Shown: one piece after another, positions 10,961 through 22,768 of the stretch
How positions within the stretch are numbered: the first letter of the stretch is position 1
Layout: each line of letters starts with the position of its first letter
From: Tamarix chinensis
Taxonomy: Eukaryota; Streptophyta; Magnoliopsida; Caryophyllales; Tamaricaceae
Length of the DNA: 64,000 bases
Direction: 5' to 3'
NCBI GenBank assembly: GCA_030549775.1
Contig: CM060174.1
Location: forward strand, 99,650,132 to 99,714,131
Notes under the pieces: generated by a model
What the model saw: only the letters and a program-made list of their open reading frames with translations
What the model was told of the DNA's origin: nothing
Databases searched by the model: none
Program-made: the position numbers and the translations under genes

Positions 10961-13050
10961 AATACCCTCTTTATTCAAGAATTAGAAATCACTGTTCAAT
11001 TGTTGCATAAGAGTTACAATCATAAGTGTTAAAGGGATGGATTGGAATGGAGAATGAGTGAAGACATGAAGAACCCTAAAATCCCTCTTCTTAGCCTCCA
11101 AATTTATGCTTAGGTTTTTTCAAAGATTTCTCCTATAAAATAGGTCAAAAAATCATTATATGTGTAATTAGGGGGTTGACACAAGCATCCTGTGTTGTAC
11201 TAACTTTATCTACTTTATTGATTATGTTCAACACAACCGTGTCAAATGACATGGTGGGGGTCACATCATCTCTCAGACTATAAGATTTTTGACAACTTTA
11301 ACTATGTAGAAAATTATAATCATAACTTCTTTGCTAGATCTTTGATTGAGAAGATTGTTAATGTTTTGGAAAGATAAAAAATATTGACAACTTTCATGTT
11401 CAACAAGTTTTCAAATTCATATTGAATCATTGTAGAATGTACACGTCCTTCTGCCCTTTCACACTCTGAGTACTTGTTCTTGCTTTTGTTTTGTTCTAGA
11501 TGTTGTGTTTTAGCTCATTTTGATCCCATTTTCTCCAAATAATTATAAAATATGATCAAGAGCAATAAACACAAATAATTGGACTAAAGTGTACAAAAAT
11601 TATTACTTAATCAAAATAAATATTTACATTAAAGCTCCATATGACCAATATAAATCATGCATATCAATCATGTATCTTATTCGAGCTGAATTCACCATTT
11701 TTGTTTTGATTATTCATTGATTTATAAAATTAGTGCTCAATTTTCTAATTTTTTTTTGTCTGGTGTTATGAATTAATTTTGAGTATTCTTGTGTACAAAG
11801 CTCCTGCTTGTTTGAGACTTGCTTGGACAACATGTTGGATTTGAGTTAGGCTCATTTTATTTTGAATGCTCGAGCCTTAACTTGGCTTCTATAGCTAAAG
11901 ACTCGTATTAAATCCTGGTTTGTTTGACTATGATCCCAAAAGAGAACCATATTGAAGAATTAATCATATTAAGATGTCTATAGAAAAAAGAGAGCAAATA
12001 AAAAATCATGTGGAAAACATTCCGCCAATGGAGATGGCCTCGTCCCATATGTTGATCACATTCTCGGTATCAAGAATATGATTCTTAGGAATTTGTTCAA
12101 GGACATGGGGAGGTGATTGATGCTTATGTGTCACATAAGATACACAAAAATTTCCCTTACCAATCTTCCTTTGTTAGGGTTAAAGAGGAGGAAAATGAAA
12201 TTAGAGCCATTAATAGAGATGATGGAAGAAATCTGGGACAACAACATATTTTGGTGTAAATAGTGAATTTTATTAGGCCTCAACATGATATAATGTTTTG
12301 GCTAAGTAAGAGATATGATAACATTAAAAAAGAAAAGGAAGGATGTGGCAATAGATGAGGGTAATGGTAGATAGAGAAAGATGATGTTTACGAAAATTGT
12401 AAAGAGAATTTGGACCTACCAAAAAAAAAGCATAGTGGGAACTCAAAAATCATTTGCCTCCTCAAGAATGACAAAAGCAAAAATTCATGCATAATGTGTT
12501 ATTGAGGTATGGGTCGGGTAGGATTAGTTGGAGGTCCTCACCACCTTATAACTTTTTTTTAAGATTGAGGATAAGGAGGCTATGCTAGAATAGGGTTACT
12601 CATATGATGCATATAAGATCCAACTTGGGTCTTGCTAGGTTTTGGTGCTCTAAAATTATAGACCAACCAAAAATAATGGAACGAAATGAGGAAGATTAGA
12701 AGTGATAAAGATTAATTATTGGTAACTCCTTAAATCAACACTTGTAAGAACCACTTAAGGTATACAACTATTAAGATAAATCTTGTAAGATCATTTAAAT
12801 AATCTTCAAACTCATGCATTGGAGAAGGAAGAGGGTTCTCGATTTTGAATAAATGTGCAGCCAAGGTAAGTTTTCTTCTCATTTAATGCTATCCTAATAC
12901 TTATAGAAAAAGTGTAGGATTAAAGGTTACAACTTAAACAAATAATACATGACCTTAGGGATTAAGAAGGTTGAACGTTATGCCAACCTTTCAGCCCATG
13001 TGTTCAGTTATGAGGGGAAGGTTTAGGCAGATTTTTGAATCTCCCATTCC
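10961..13050. repeat. Tandem duplication unit B (uninterrupted)
   Basis: About 2.09 kb matching unit A from AATACCCTCTTTATTCAAG to CTCCCATTCC. It keeps the unoccupied target of the giant LTR at 12531-12535 (TTGGAGGTCCTCACC). No intact frame is present. Confidence 0.9.
12100..12640 (+). pseudogene. LINE ORF1-like relic (copy B)
   Basis: This is the duplicate of the copy A relic. It contains GEVIDAYVSHKIHK, then FVRVKEENEIRAINRDDGRN (RRM-like), and farther on GLVGGPHHLITFF, each in fragments separated by frameshifts and stops. The same caveat on family assignment applies. Confidence 0.45.
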
Positions 13051-13510
13051 AATACAATCACACAATACAATTCATAACAACCATATTACACAAAAGAAAA
13101 TAGACAAGTATACCTTTTAACTTTGTAAGTGATAAAAAGAAGTAAGGAATGTCTTTTAGCCTTCCTTGTTCTTTCCTAAATTTGCATTGTTCTTCCCATG
13201 TGCTGAAAGTGACTTGTTATCCAAATGAAAGGGACTTGTGGCTAAATTGTGTGGCTTCCAAGGGGGACTTGATAGAGCTGAATTTTTAAGGGGTTCTTAA
13301 GATTAAAATATTAACAGAAATATAGTTTTAAAAATGGATGGAAAGGCTTGAACAATACATGGCTTTGGGTGCCCTTTTTTGGTTGGGTTTTGGAGGAAAA
13401 AAGAAGAAGGCTTTTGCATGGCTTGTATGGCTAGGTTTTGATAGTCACTTAATTTGTCTAAGTGAGGATTTTTTGGTTCTCAAACTGGAAAAAAGTAATG
13501 ACTAGAATAT
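13051..13510. other. Unassigned intergenic DNA
   Basis: AT-rich sequence between the duplication and the Cassandra LTR; no gene or repeat recognised. Confidence 0.5.
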
Positions 13511-13815
13511 TGTAATACCCCAATTTGAGCGGAGTATTATAAGGATTGATCTAGCTACTTATATCAATATGGTATACCATCATTTTAGTTATTTCATCCT
13601 AAAGAACTTTATAGTTAAGCGTGATGGCCGTGGAGTAATTTTTAGGATGGATGACCCTCCTGGGAAGTTTTAGAATTTTTAAAAAATTTCTCGGGAAGTG
13701 TGTGAGTGAGGACAAAGCACGCTGAAAGGGCTCGTATTGATATGTGGGGCTAGCTGATCAATCCAAAAATGCTCCAAGGTAGCCCCGTGTGGTCGTATCG
13801 ACCGGGGGTGTTACA
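13511..13815 (+). mobile_element. Cassandra TRIM solo LTR (5S rRNA-like core)
   Basis: This 305-bp element runs TGTAATACCCC to GGGGGTGTTACA. Its middle contains GTTAAGCGTGATGGCCG, then AGGATGGATGACC and CTCCTGGGAAGT, which follow the 3' two thirds of plant 5S rRNA, including the pol III box C region. Cassandra is the known plant TRIM family with 5S sequence in its LTRs; the following GACAAAGCACGCTGAAA is also typical of Cassandra. No second LTR, PBS or internal region adjoins it, so it is a solo LTR. The flanks AATAT and ATTAT differ at one position, a probable aged 5-bp target duplication. Confidence 0.88.
13594..13668 (+). ncRNA. 5S rRNA-derived segment within the Cassandra LTR
   Basis: CATCCTAAAGAACTTTATAG aligns with CATCAGAACTCCGCAG of plant 5S rRNA and is followed by TTAAGCGTG, a diverged arm, and AGGATGGATGACCCTCCTGG. 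It is shorter than a 5S gene (about 120 bp) and diverged, so it is not a ribosomal gene. Confidence 0.8.
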
Positions 13816-14057
13816 ATTATGATCATCGATTGAGGATGCTCCTACATCATCATGGCTTTAATAGTGGTATATGAATATTAAGGGTGGGTTAGATTCATGT
13901 AATGCTAGATGGAAAGAAACATGGGTAATAGTTATGGCTGTTCCTTAAATTTTTTTAAAATGTATTATATGTTCTATATTATAGGATGCTTGTGGGAAAC
14001 TATTACTTAATTGTACAATAATGGAGTTCTAGCTGTACCCTTTGATAATTGTAAAAT

Positions 14058-14249
14058 ATGTCTCCTCACTCCATATATAAGATGGATAGAGAAGGAAAAT
14101 TAATTTCTTATGAGGGAGGAAGGATACAATGGTTATATGATGGAGGAAAGCACGTTGGTTATCTAGAGGGCTGGAACCCCCAAACCTCTATGGAAAAAAT
14201 AGCTTCCTTAAGGAAGGTAACTCTTGTTGTGATGAAGATGGAGAGGTAG
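14058..14249 (+). pseudogene. Unidentified 63-codon frame, possible LINE ORF1 relic
   Basis: The frame begins MSPHSIYKMDREGKLISYEG and continues with YDGGKHVGYLEGWNPQTS. The composition looks like once-coding sequence, unlike most short frames here. It lies between the RRM-like relics and an ORF2-like start at 14992 on the same strand, so it may be a downstream ORF1 part. I do not recognise the domain with confidence. Confidence 0.3.
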
Positions 14250-14991
14250 AGGATGTTCACCTAACACGCACCTTATCAATGAACAATTGTAATGGTGAAA
14301 ATATGAAAGAGTGTAGTGTGGAAGCATAAAAATAAGGACTTTCAATATCCATTGGGCTCACGATCCTCATTGATATTTCTCTTATGGAGGAATCTCAATT
14401 AGGGGATGCAGAGCCTCAAAAGCATAATGCTCCACTACTAGAGGAATAATTTACCAAGTAAAAAGGTGGTAGGGACTTATAAGGAGTTAACACTTAACTC
14501 TAGCCCATAATGTTGGGAGAAGATAGTGTGGGAAGGGGAATACAAAAGAAATATGTAAGTGGTGCTCCAGTAGGCTTGAATAAAGACTCAAACAAAAAAG
14601 ATAGGGTCTTGGTAGGGTGTAATCCAAGCACTAATGGGTTGTTGTCCAATTCAATATAAAGACCCTCAATCCCTCTTGGATTTGAAGATCATGCCCCACC
14701 ACAGGTGAAAGAGACTCATGAAGAAAGGAAAAGAAATGTAGAATTAAGATGAAATATAAACAAAGAAGAACAATGAAAAATGAATAGAAATTTGTGGAAG
14801 TAGAGTAATGCTAGGACCCCATGATTGACAAAGTACTTCAAGTGGTAGGCAAATTAGGGATTCAATTAGAAATTTCTAATGCCAAGGTATAGGATTAGGT
14901 ACAAATGTTAATGGAGGAAGAAGAGTTGTAGTGGTTAGATTCCCAACACATCTAATCTAGGGCTCATAGGAGTTTATGATTAACTAGAATA

Positions 14992-15400
14992 ATGAAAATA
15001 CCTTCTTGGAACGCAAGTGGATGGTGATATAGCTACGAGCTAAAAATTGACAAGAGAATATCATAAATTCAACAAATTATTTTATGTGTTTTGATAACTA
15101 AATAATATAGTGCAGCGAGCTATATCAATATTATATGGAGGGATGATGGCATGAGATGGGTGACATGCTTGTTTTAGCAAGTTTAAAGTTTGTTTGACTG
15201 AAGTGTTGAACATCAATAAGCTCATCTTGATTGTGTTGTATATAATGTATGAAGAGGGTTGTCTAAGTATAAGTTACTTTCGACATGAGGATCTTATTTC
15301 ATTTAGGGAAAAAGCATTGCGGAGCTAGTGGTGATTGTTGCTGCTACAGTTATAGAGGATCAAATGTCGTGCCAAATTAGTTGATGGGAGAGGAGTTGCT
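14992..15400 (+). pseudogene. LINE ORF2 (endonuclease) N-terminal relic
   Basis: ATG at 14992 gives MKIPSWNASGW and then a stop. This closely follows the MKI(L/I)SWN(V/I/C)RG start of the APE-type endonuclease in plant L1 LINEs. Downstream sequence has scattered similarity only, with stops and shifts, and no reverse transcriptase follows before AT-rich DNA. Confidence 0.45.
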
Positions 15401-15439
15401 TCCTCCTTTAAAATTTGGAGTTTGTGAGATGTTGATGCA

Positions 15440-18400
15440 CATTTAGTTAGTTATTTTTTTTAAGCCATTTGGGCTAAATTTATATATATTCTTTTAAATT
15501 TGAGGTAATTAGTTTGTGTAATTTTTCCTTCCTATTTTTGTTGGGTTTTATTCTGTTATCCTATGGTTGTGTAGTCATGTTGAAAGTGTTAAGAATTTTT
15601 TTATTTTTCTTTTTTAATTTTATTGGACAACATATAAAAAAGTCTTCATACATCTATATAATGATCGTTTTTTTGTTTAATTTATTAAAAAATGATAATA
15701 TCATAAAATCTGATCGAGATACTATTATATCATGTAGATCATCAGGTAGAGTCTATAATAAATGAAAGATGACTATATAGTAATATTAAAATAGCTTGAC
15801 GATAAACGTGCCAGTGCTTCGTGCACGAATTTTTAATAGCTTGACGCCCCAGGGACTTTAAATTCGGACTCTTCCATTACTATTATCATCATTACTCTTA
15901 TTATTTTTAATAGCTTTACATCATTTTTGTCATTATTAAAAATTGATATGGTACGTTTCAGAAATAAAATAACCATAGCCTAGCTCGACAAATACGTGCA
16001 CGACTAACGGCGCGTGAATGGCGGGACCTCTATAGGTTCCCGAGCACGCGCCTGATTGGAAAATGTGATACTTTGCGGTTGTAATTATGGATTCCAAAAC
16101 GTGATTCCATCGGAAGAAGCACTGCAGAACGAAAGCAAAAGATAAGGACCACAAAGACAGAAGGGGGGCATGCAGTGCAGAAAGGCTGGCCGTAGCTTGT
16201 GGTCCGTGGGTGGGTGGTGTTATAGGCGGAGATATTTATGGATTAAATATTAGATGATTAAATATTTAATAAATATTTTTAAATAATTAGATGATTAAAT
16301 ATTTAATATTTTTTTTAGATATTTTATGCTTCAAATAATTAGAGCTTTACATTATATTATAAATAATTAGTCAGATATTAAATACTCTATTAAAATAAAA
16401 TAAAAAAATATTTGAAATTTTTTTTATAAATAATAAATAATAATTTGATTTGTTTTATTCAACTAGCAAATGAAAATAATAATACTATGGAATAAATCTT
16501 TAATCAGATTCTTAAATTAAGTATATATAATAAGTTATCATAAAAAATATAAGGCTATATATATAATTTATTAAATTAAATATTATTTATATTTATCGAA
16601 TTAAATCATTAATTTATATAATTTTTTTATTAACTAAAGCAGTTTATTAAAAAATTAATTACTTTTTTAAAAATCGAATCAATTTTATTAAATATACGAT
16701 AACCGATTCAGAATCAGTAGGACCTCACTAGGTCTAGGTCTAGGACTAGGACTTGGGAGCGTGTGTCCGGGTCTGCTTTTAACTTTTAACTTCACATAGA
16801 TAGGACCACAATGACGATGGGAGTACGAAACTTGCCATAGCGAAACGTTTCATCGCACATGGGCAGCACTTTGCCGTGCCGACTTAAAGCATATTCACCT
16901 AACATTCTCATTTCTTCAGGCAGGTTCAGACGTTCTACCAAGCGGTAAGTGGCAAATTATGTTATGCTATGACTCCGAGATCACTTTACTAGCTGTATTC
17001 TGTATATAAAATAGCAGTTTTTCTTTTTAATTATAAACTTTACCTTTTTATTTATTTAATGTACAAATCTCATTTTTTTCCCCATCCTATAATCTATACT
17101 ATTATATTTCCTTCAACTTTATTCAAAATTTATTTTTTAGATGACCAAAAATTTGATCCAAACTTAAAATATTACCCTTTACCTAAAATAAAAGTTTTAT
17201 AATCATTAAAAACTACTCTTCCCGTATCGAAAAAGAAAACATTCTACCATTACATTTTTATATAAAAAAGAATATTATTTTAGAAAAATAAAAGTCTATT
17301 TTTACTCATACTTTGTTTAATTTTATATGCATTAAATGCTTTATTATTTTTTAATAAAGAATATTAGTGTAATTTTAAGACTATTTTTATTACTTTATTA
17401 AAAAGTGTGTAAAATAATAGAATGACTTTCTTTTTTATACAGAAGGAATATCGAATTTTAAATTAAACTTCGTAATTAATGACAATTAGTTGATAGTGAA
17501 ATTCAATGGCTGCAATAAGCATAATTTTTACACTATACTAATTAATTCAAATTGATGGAATAGTAAACGAAAAATCTAATGAAATCTTTTGTACGAAGAA
17601 TAAACTTAAACATCATTCATGGACTATTTGTAGTTGTTTAGTCGACCGAGTTTGTTTACAAAAGAACTAATAACTATTGGTTCACATGACTACAATCGGA
17701 GATGATCATCCTTTTTTTTTTGTATATGCAAGTAATTCATATAATTATTGTTAATATAATTATATGATAGTAATTATAATAATTGAAATGATAATTGAAC
17801 AAAGATATAACATAAGATGACGATCATCATCAATAAAGATAATCACCGCTCTTTAATAGTATAACTGCCAACTTTACTTAAGATAATCACCAAGTTAATT
17901 ATAGGATACTTACCATTACCACTATAGATGATTACCGTTCTATTAATAATAATCACCAAGCTATTCTATACTGATCACCATTTTATCATTATTATTACTC
18001 AAAATATATTTATAATTGTAATTATAATATATATATAATAACTATCATCATCATCATCATCATCATTCTATGATAGGATAATTGTACAAGTTGACTACAA
18101 TAATCACATACAACTCTATTATATATATATATATTCACTACTATAAAGACACAATTTATATACCGCATATATGTTTTTAGTTGAAAACTTATACCTTGTA
18201 AGTATTTTACACCATGAAAGGCATTAAAGGTTAATTATGTTTTATTATATTTGAAGGTTTTGTTATGTAATAAAGCACCAAAACATATAAATATTATCAT
18301 AACTAGCTTGCCGTATAAAGTTAGAATATGATGATTATTTCTTATTTTAATAATGATTATATTTTATTTTAATGATGCTTATGTTTCTTAACATGAATAT

Positions 18401-18994
18401 TAAGCTAGAAAAACATAATATAGATAATAGAAAAAGTAAACAATATATAGTAAATTGTGATTATGTCTTATTTACATGATGGTTATGTCCTATTTATATG
18501 GTGGTTATATCATATATCCATATTAATTATATCTTATATACATAGTGATTATGTTCAGCTTTCTATTTTGTCCACCAAAAATTCCTAACTATGTGCTCCT
18601 GGTTTATGATATACCAGTTAGAGGCAAGCGCGGTTGTTGAGGTCTTTTTTCTTCTTCTTGTTCAGCCCTATACAAATCTGGGCTATGGTACGGATTAGGC
18701 CATTGGGCCTGTGGTCGGTGGTGCGGTTTCAGCGTCGGAGGCCATGAGACCGGGATATGTTTCTTCCCATGCGGAAACAAAAGATTGAATTTTCGTATGA
18801 TTTTTTTGGCACGAATTTCATATGAATTTAATACCTATTCAGGGCATGAATACGTGTCCTTTTCTTAATTAAAAAGTTTTAATATTGTTTTATCGAAAAG
18901 GCATAAACATTATACTGTGTGATAAAAGAATTATGGTTTGTTTAAAAAATTAACGTTCTATTCAATGCAAAGTTTGATAGTTTGCTAAAAGTTA

Positions 18995-19032
<38 letters not shown>

Positions 19033-19816
19033 TAATTTATGTTAAAAGTGTGATATACTTAATTGTTGGCATAGTTAAAAATATGTAAATGATATTAAAA
19101 CATAACCATTTAGTATTAAAAAAAATGATGGGAAACAAGCTTAAAATTGGTCCTAAGCTTGTTGAGATAGTGTTTCAGTAGCCAGGTTACTCATTTTACA
19201 CTTTTAAATTAGCTAGAATTAAAAGATTTATTTATTGACTCAATAATTAAGTTAAAAACTAGTTGAAACTATCTAAACACATCATTACAAAAGAAAACTA
19301 TGTTTCTGTTGGAGCTATAACAATCATTAGCGAACATGCTCAAGCTCCACTTGATAGACTTGATCAAATTCGGCTTCTTTAAGACAAACCAACCTCAAGA
19401 TTTAATTTTGGTTATGAGCCTCATAATTTGATTAGCTAACGACCCATTTAATTAATTTTGTACCAAACTTGCTACATTTTATGGACAATTTCTATTAATT
19501 TTTGCATATTACTTTAACAATTATCTAACTCTTATATCTCATTCTATATCCAAATAAATCTTATCAAGTTTTGAGTTCGTATTTAAGTCAACTAAGTTGA
19601 ACTAAATTCATCAATATAAATTTGAATTTGAACCCTGATCTTAATCAATTCAACTTAAACTTAGACTGGATATTAAATAAGTCCAAAATACATGCCTAAA
19701 TGAAAGAACAATATCATATGTTTACAAGATTATTGAATTGCAAAAAATGAAGGAAAAATATTACCAAAAAGAAACCCTCGAAAGAGGATTTGTAATTAGC
19801 ATCTACCACTATCAAT
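15440..19816. other. Intergenic DNA, mostly AT-rich, with three GC-richer islets
   Basis: I find no gene. GC-richer patches lie at about 15960-16215, 16800-16960 and 18620-18780. The second ends in AAGCG|GTAAGTGG, which looks like an exon with a splice donor. The third encodes on minus a 16-codon frame starting MASDAETAPPT. Neither is followed by recognisable coding sequence. Simple repeats include an ATC run near 18045-18067 and an AT run near 19006-19031. Confidence 0.5.
19006..19031. repeat. AT microsatellite
   Basis: About 13 AT dinucleotides follow CATACATACAT. Confidence 0.9.
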
Positions 19817-20008
19817 TATTAGGATCATTATGGTATTGGGACACTTAATTTACAATTACAAGTAATAGAAAATGAAAATTTATAGAAAGGATATAGCAAA
19901 AATATTACAACAACTCTATAGACTAAAGAGATTAGAACTAAAGATGCATCTCTCCTAGAATAGGGAAAAAATATACATACTTAAGGAAAGACTATATAGT
20001 AGGAGAAA

Positions 20009-20041
<33 letters not shown>

Positions 20042-20230
20042 ATTTTCCTTTTTATAATGGGATGATTTATAATGGTTGTGCATACCCCTTTTGAAATAAA
20101 ATTTAGCTAGCAATATTTGGATAATGCTTATCTAAAAAGTGACTAAGAGACAAGATTTAATTTTTAGTCCAATTATAGACTAACAAATAAAGTGGCATGT
20201 ATCAGCATACCACTGGATTTACCACAAATA
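19817..20230 (-). repeat. 3' LTR of split copia element A
   Basis: This ~414-bp sequence shares, in order, GATGCATCTCTCCTAGAAT, AGGAGAAACTTAAA, a CT run and TTTTTATAATGGGATGAT with 44551 to about 44960. It is bounded on the inside by a polypurine tract (minus strand) and starts TATTAG, as does the other LTR. A CT microsatellite (about 20013-20041) lies within it. Inner ends appear decayed from TG...CA. Confidence 0.7.
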
Positions 20231-20240
20231 TCTCCCACTT
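20231..20240 (-). other. Polypurine tract of copia element A
   Basis: AAGTGGGAGA on the minus strand, just 5' of the 3' LTR, is the usual copia plus-strand primer form. Confidence 0.7.
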
Positions 20241-20373
20241 AAATCCACTTGTTTCCATGCTACTTACTTATTTTCTAGGCCTATGGAAGATCGACACTAA
20301 ATAAACTTGTATTTGTTAATAGGTTTTGTTAACATATCTACTAGTTGTATTTTGTATGGATTTTTGGGAAAAT

Positions 20374-22768
20374 TTATACTTTCATCATTTTCCTTCTCAC
20401 TAAAAAATGATACTGAACTCGTATATGCTTGGCATTCAAGTGAAATGATGGATTATTTGTTAAATAAACAATGATATCACTATTACAAAATAGAGGAAAC
20501 TTCACTTGTTTGTATTCAAGCTCTTTCATCAACATTTGTAACCAAGAGGACTCCTTTCTAGCATAAGAAGCTACAATGTATTCTACTTTTGTTGTCAAAG
20601 TAGTTGTTGATTGACTGTGGTTTTGAAACCCAACTTATAGCTCCTCTAGCTAGAGTAAACACATAAGCTATGATGGACTTACTTTTATCAAGATCACTTG
20701 TAAAATTCGAATCAACAAAACCTCTTATAGAAAAATTTAACACTATAGAACATAATACAACATTTGAGGTACCATTGATATATCTTAGGAATTTCTTTAC
20801 GGCATTCTAATGCTTTCAATCATGATTTATCTTCTATCAACTAACTATTTCAATTACTTGTGCAATATTTGGCCTTGTTCAAACCATGAAGAACATTAAA
20901 ACACCCACTAGTGATGCATACAATACTTTAGACATTTCCCCCTCTCTACTTCATTGCTAAGACTCATACTTGATTGAGCAAAAATATTTATTTTTCACAT
21001 CTCATTGCTCCAAGTGTAAGTAATACGTAAAAAAACATTTCCAAAACTACTTGAACTATCATAATTCAAACAATAAGAGAATACATCTTATTGAAGTCAT
21101 ATCCTTCTATTGAAGGAAATCTTTCACTACTAATTGAGCACAATATAACTCTGCTTGAACATTGATATCTCATTTGATCCTATATATCCAATTGATATTG
21201 ATGGACCTCGTTCCTTGTGGTAATGAAACAAGGCCGCATGTCTTATTTTTATAAAGTGCTTCAAGTAATGCCTACATTGTAGTTACCCAAAGAGAAGTTT
21301 CTTGGATTTTATTAGCTTCCTGAAAAGTCAATGGTTCTCTATCTTTTATAAGTAGACACTCCATAATATATTCTAAGTGCTAAGTTTCTTATCTCCTCTC
21401 ATGAGTTGACCATCAAACTTATAGAGTTGAAATCTCATCTTGAACTTGTTCTTTATGTTCATATGCTTCTTTAGAAGAATTTGAAACTTTATATTACGAT
21501 CATTCTTCAACTTGGAATGTAGTTTTTTCTACCTTTTTATTGTCTCTTGCGCTTTAACTTCAGTAAATATCACATTTATACTAATTATCACCTTTTGGGA
21601 AGTGGGATCCCATATGCAGTACCCTTTAACTCCATCAGAGAGCCTAAGAAAAATACATTTTTTTAGTTTTTATATCAAGCTTTGATATTTCCTAGGCATT
21701 TTACATGAAATATATTAGACTTGCAGATATATGTAAGTAAGGATAATCAACTAGCTCACATGTTTTGATTGATCACAAAACAAGTGATCTTGAATAATTT
21801 AGCCCAAAATGACTCGGCCAATCTCATAGTTCTAAACATTACTCTTGTTTGTTTATAACAAGGTTCTATTCATCCATTATGTTACTTCATTTTTTTATGA
21901 TGGGTGCACCATTATAAACAACCTCTTGATACCTTCTTGATGATAACATTTGTCAAAATCATCACTAGTGTATCGTCTGCTGTTGTTTGTCCTCAAATAA
22001 TTAATCTTTTACTTAGATTCAATCCATGCTTGCGCTTTAAATTCCTTGAAACTTCAAACACATATGCCTTCCTATTGATTAGACACACCTAGAATATTCA
22101 TTAATGAAAGATATAAAGTACATTACACCTCCTAAGGACATAACTGGTTCTTGTATAACATTAGAGTGGATCAACTTGAAATAACTTTGCTTCCAGCAGT
22201 AAAACTATTGAACATATAAAATGGAAAATATAACTTTTAAATATAGGAATAAGATTTTGTTTAGATAGAATCTATAGATCCCATTTTAACTTGTGTCCTA
22301 GCTCATTGTGCCACATTATTGTTAGTTATTCTGTAGAACTTACAAATGCAATAGTTACTTCTCCTTCATGCAGTATTTCATTACTACAAGTGTACCCTTA
22401 ACTATTGTCACAATCCTATCTTAAATATGGGTTTTGTATTCGTTATTATCCAAATTTCCTAGAGATAAAAGATTTATGTCAAGGCCTTTCACATTTATCT
22501 CCTAAATGATGGAAATAGTACCATTAAATATATTTAGTTTGCAAGCATCACTAGTAGCAATTTCCAAGACATGATTGTATTCTATGAACATAAATCCTCA
22601 AGAGAAGTTTCATTTTTATATAACCACTCTCTCAGTGAGGTTATATTCCATGTATCTCTTAAATCCATCGGCTAGACAAAGTGATCTATGTTTTGGCTTT
22701 GGTATTTAATGTTGCCTCATTCTCACAGTATAAATTTTTACCATTATCTAAGGTACTTACTATACAAT
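20374..22768 (-). pseudogene. Copia element A, pol relic (protease to RNase H)
   Basis: Read on minus: a protease-to-integrase linker near 22400-22500 with LDINLLSLGNLDN and GTLVVMKYCMKE; integrase near 21760-22130 with FINEYSR and then a region ending SFWAKLFKITCFVINQ; reverse transcriptase end near 20760-20945 with VLYASLVGVLMF and TRPNIAQ; and RNase H at 20374-20743 with GFVDSNFTSDLDKSKS, GAISWVSK, MTTKVEYIVAS and KHIRVQYHF. Order and motifs are those of Ty1/copia. Stops and frameshifts occur throughout, so it is dead. Its gag part, PBS and 5' LTR lie 21 kb away at 43762 to about 44960, separated by inserted elements. Confidence 0.85.

Noticed and set aside
13594..13668. A genuine 5S ribosomal RNA gene
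   Set aside because: Too short and diverged, and embedded in an element with LTR ends; it matches the Cassandra TRIM arrangement.
20374..22768. Functional reverse transcriptase or integrase in copia A
   Set aside because: Stops and frameshifts in every domain, and gag is 21 kb away across insertions.
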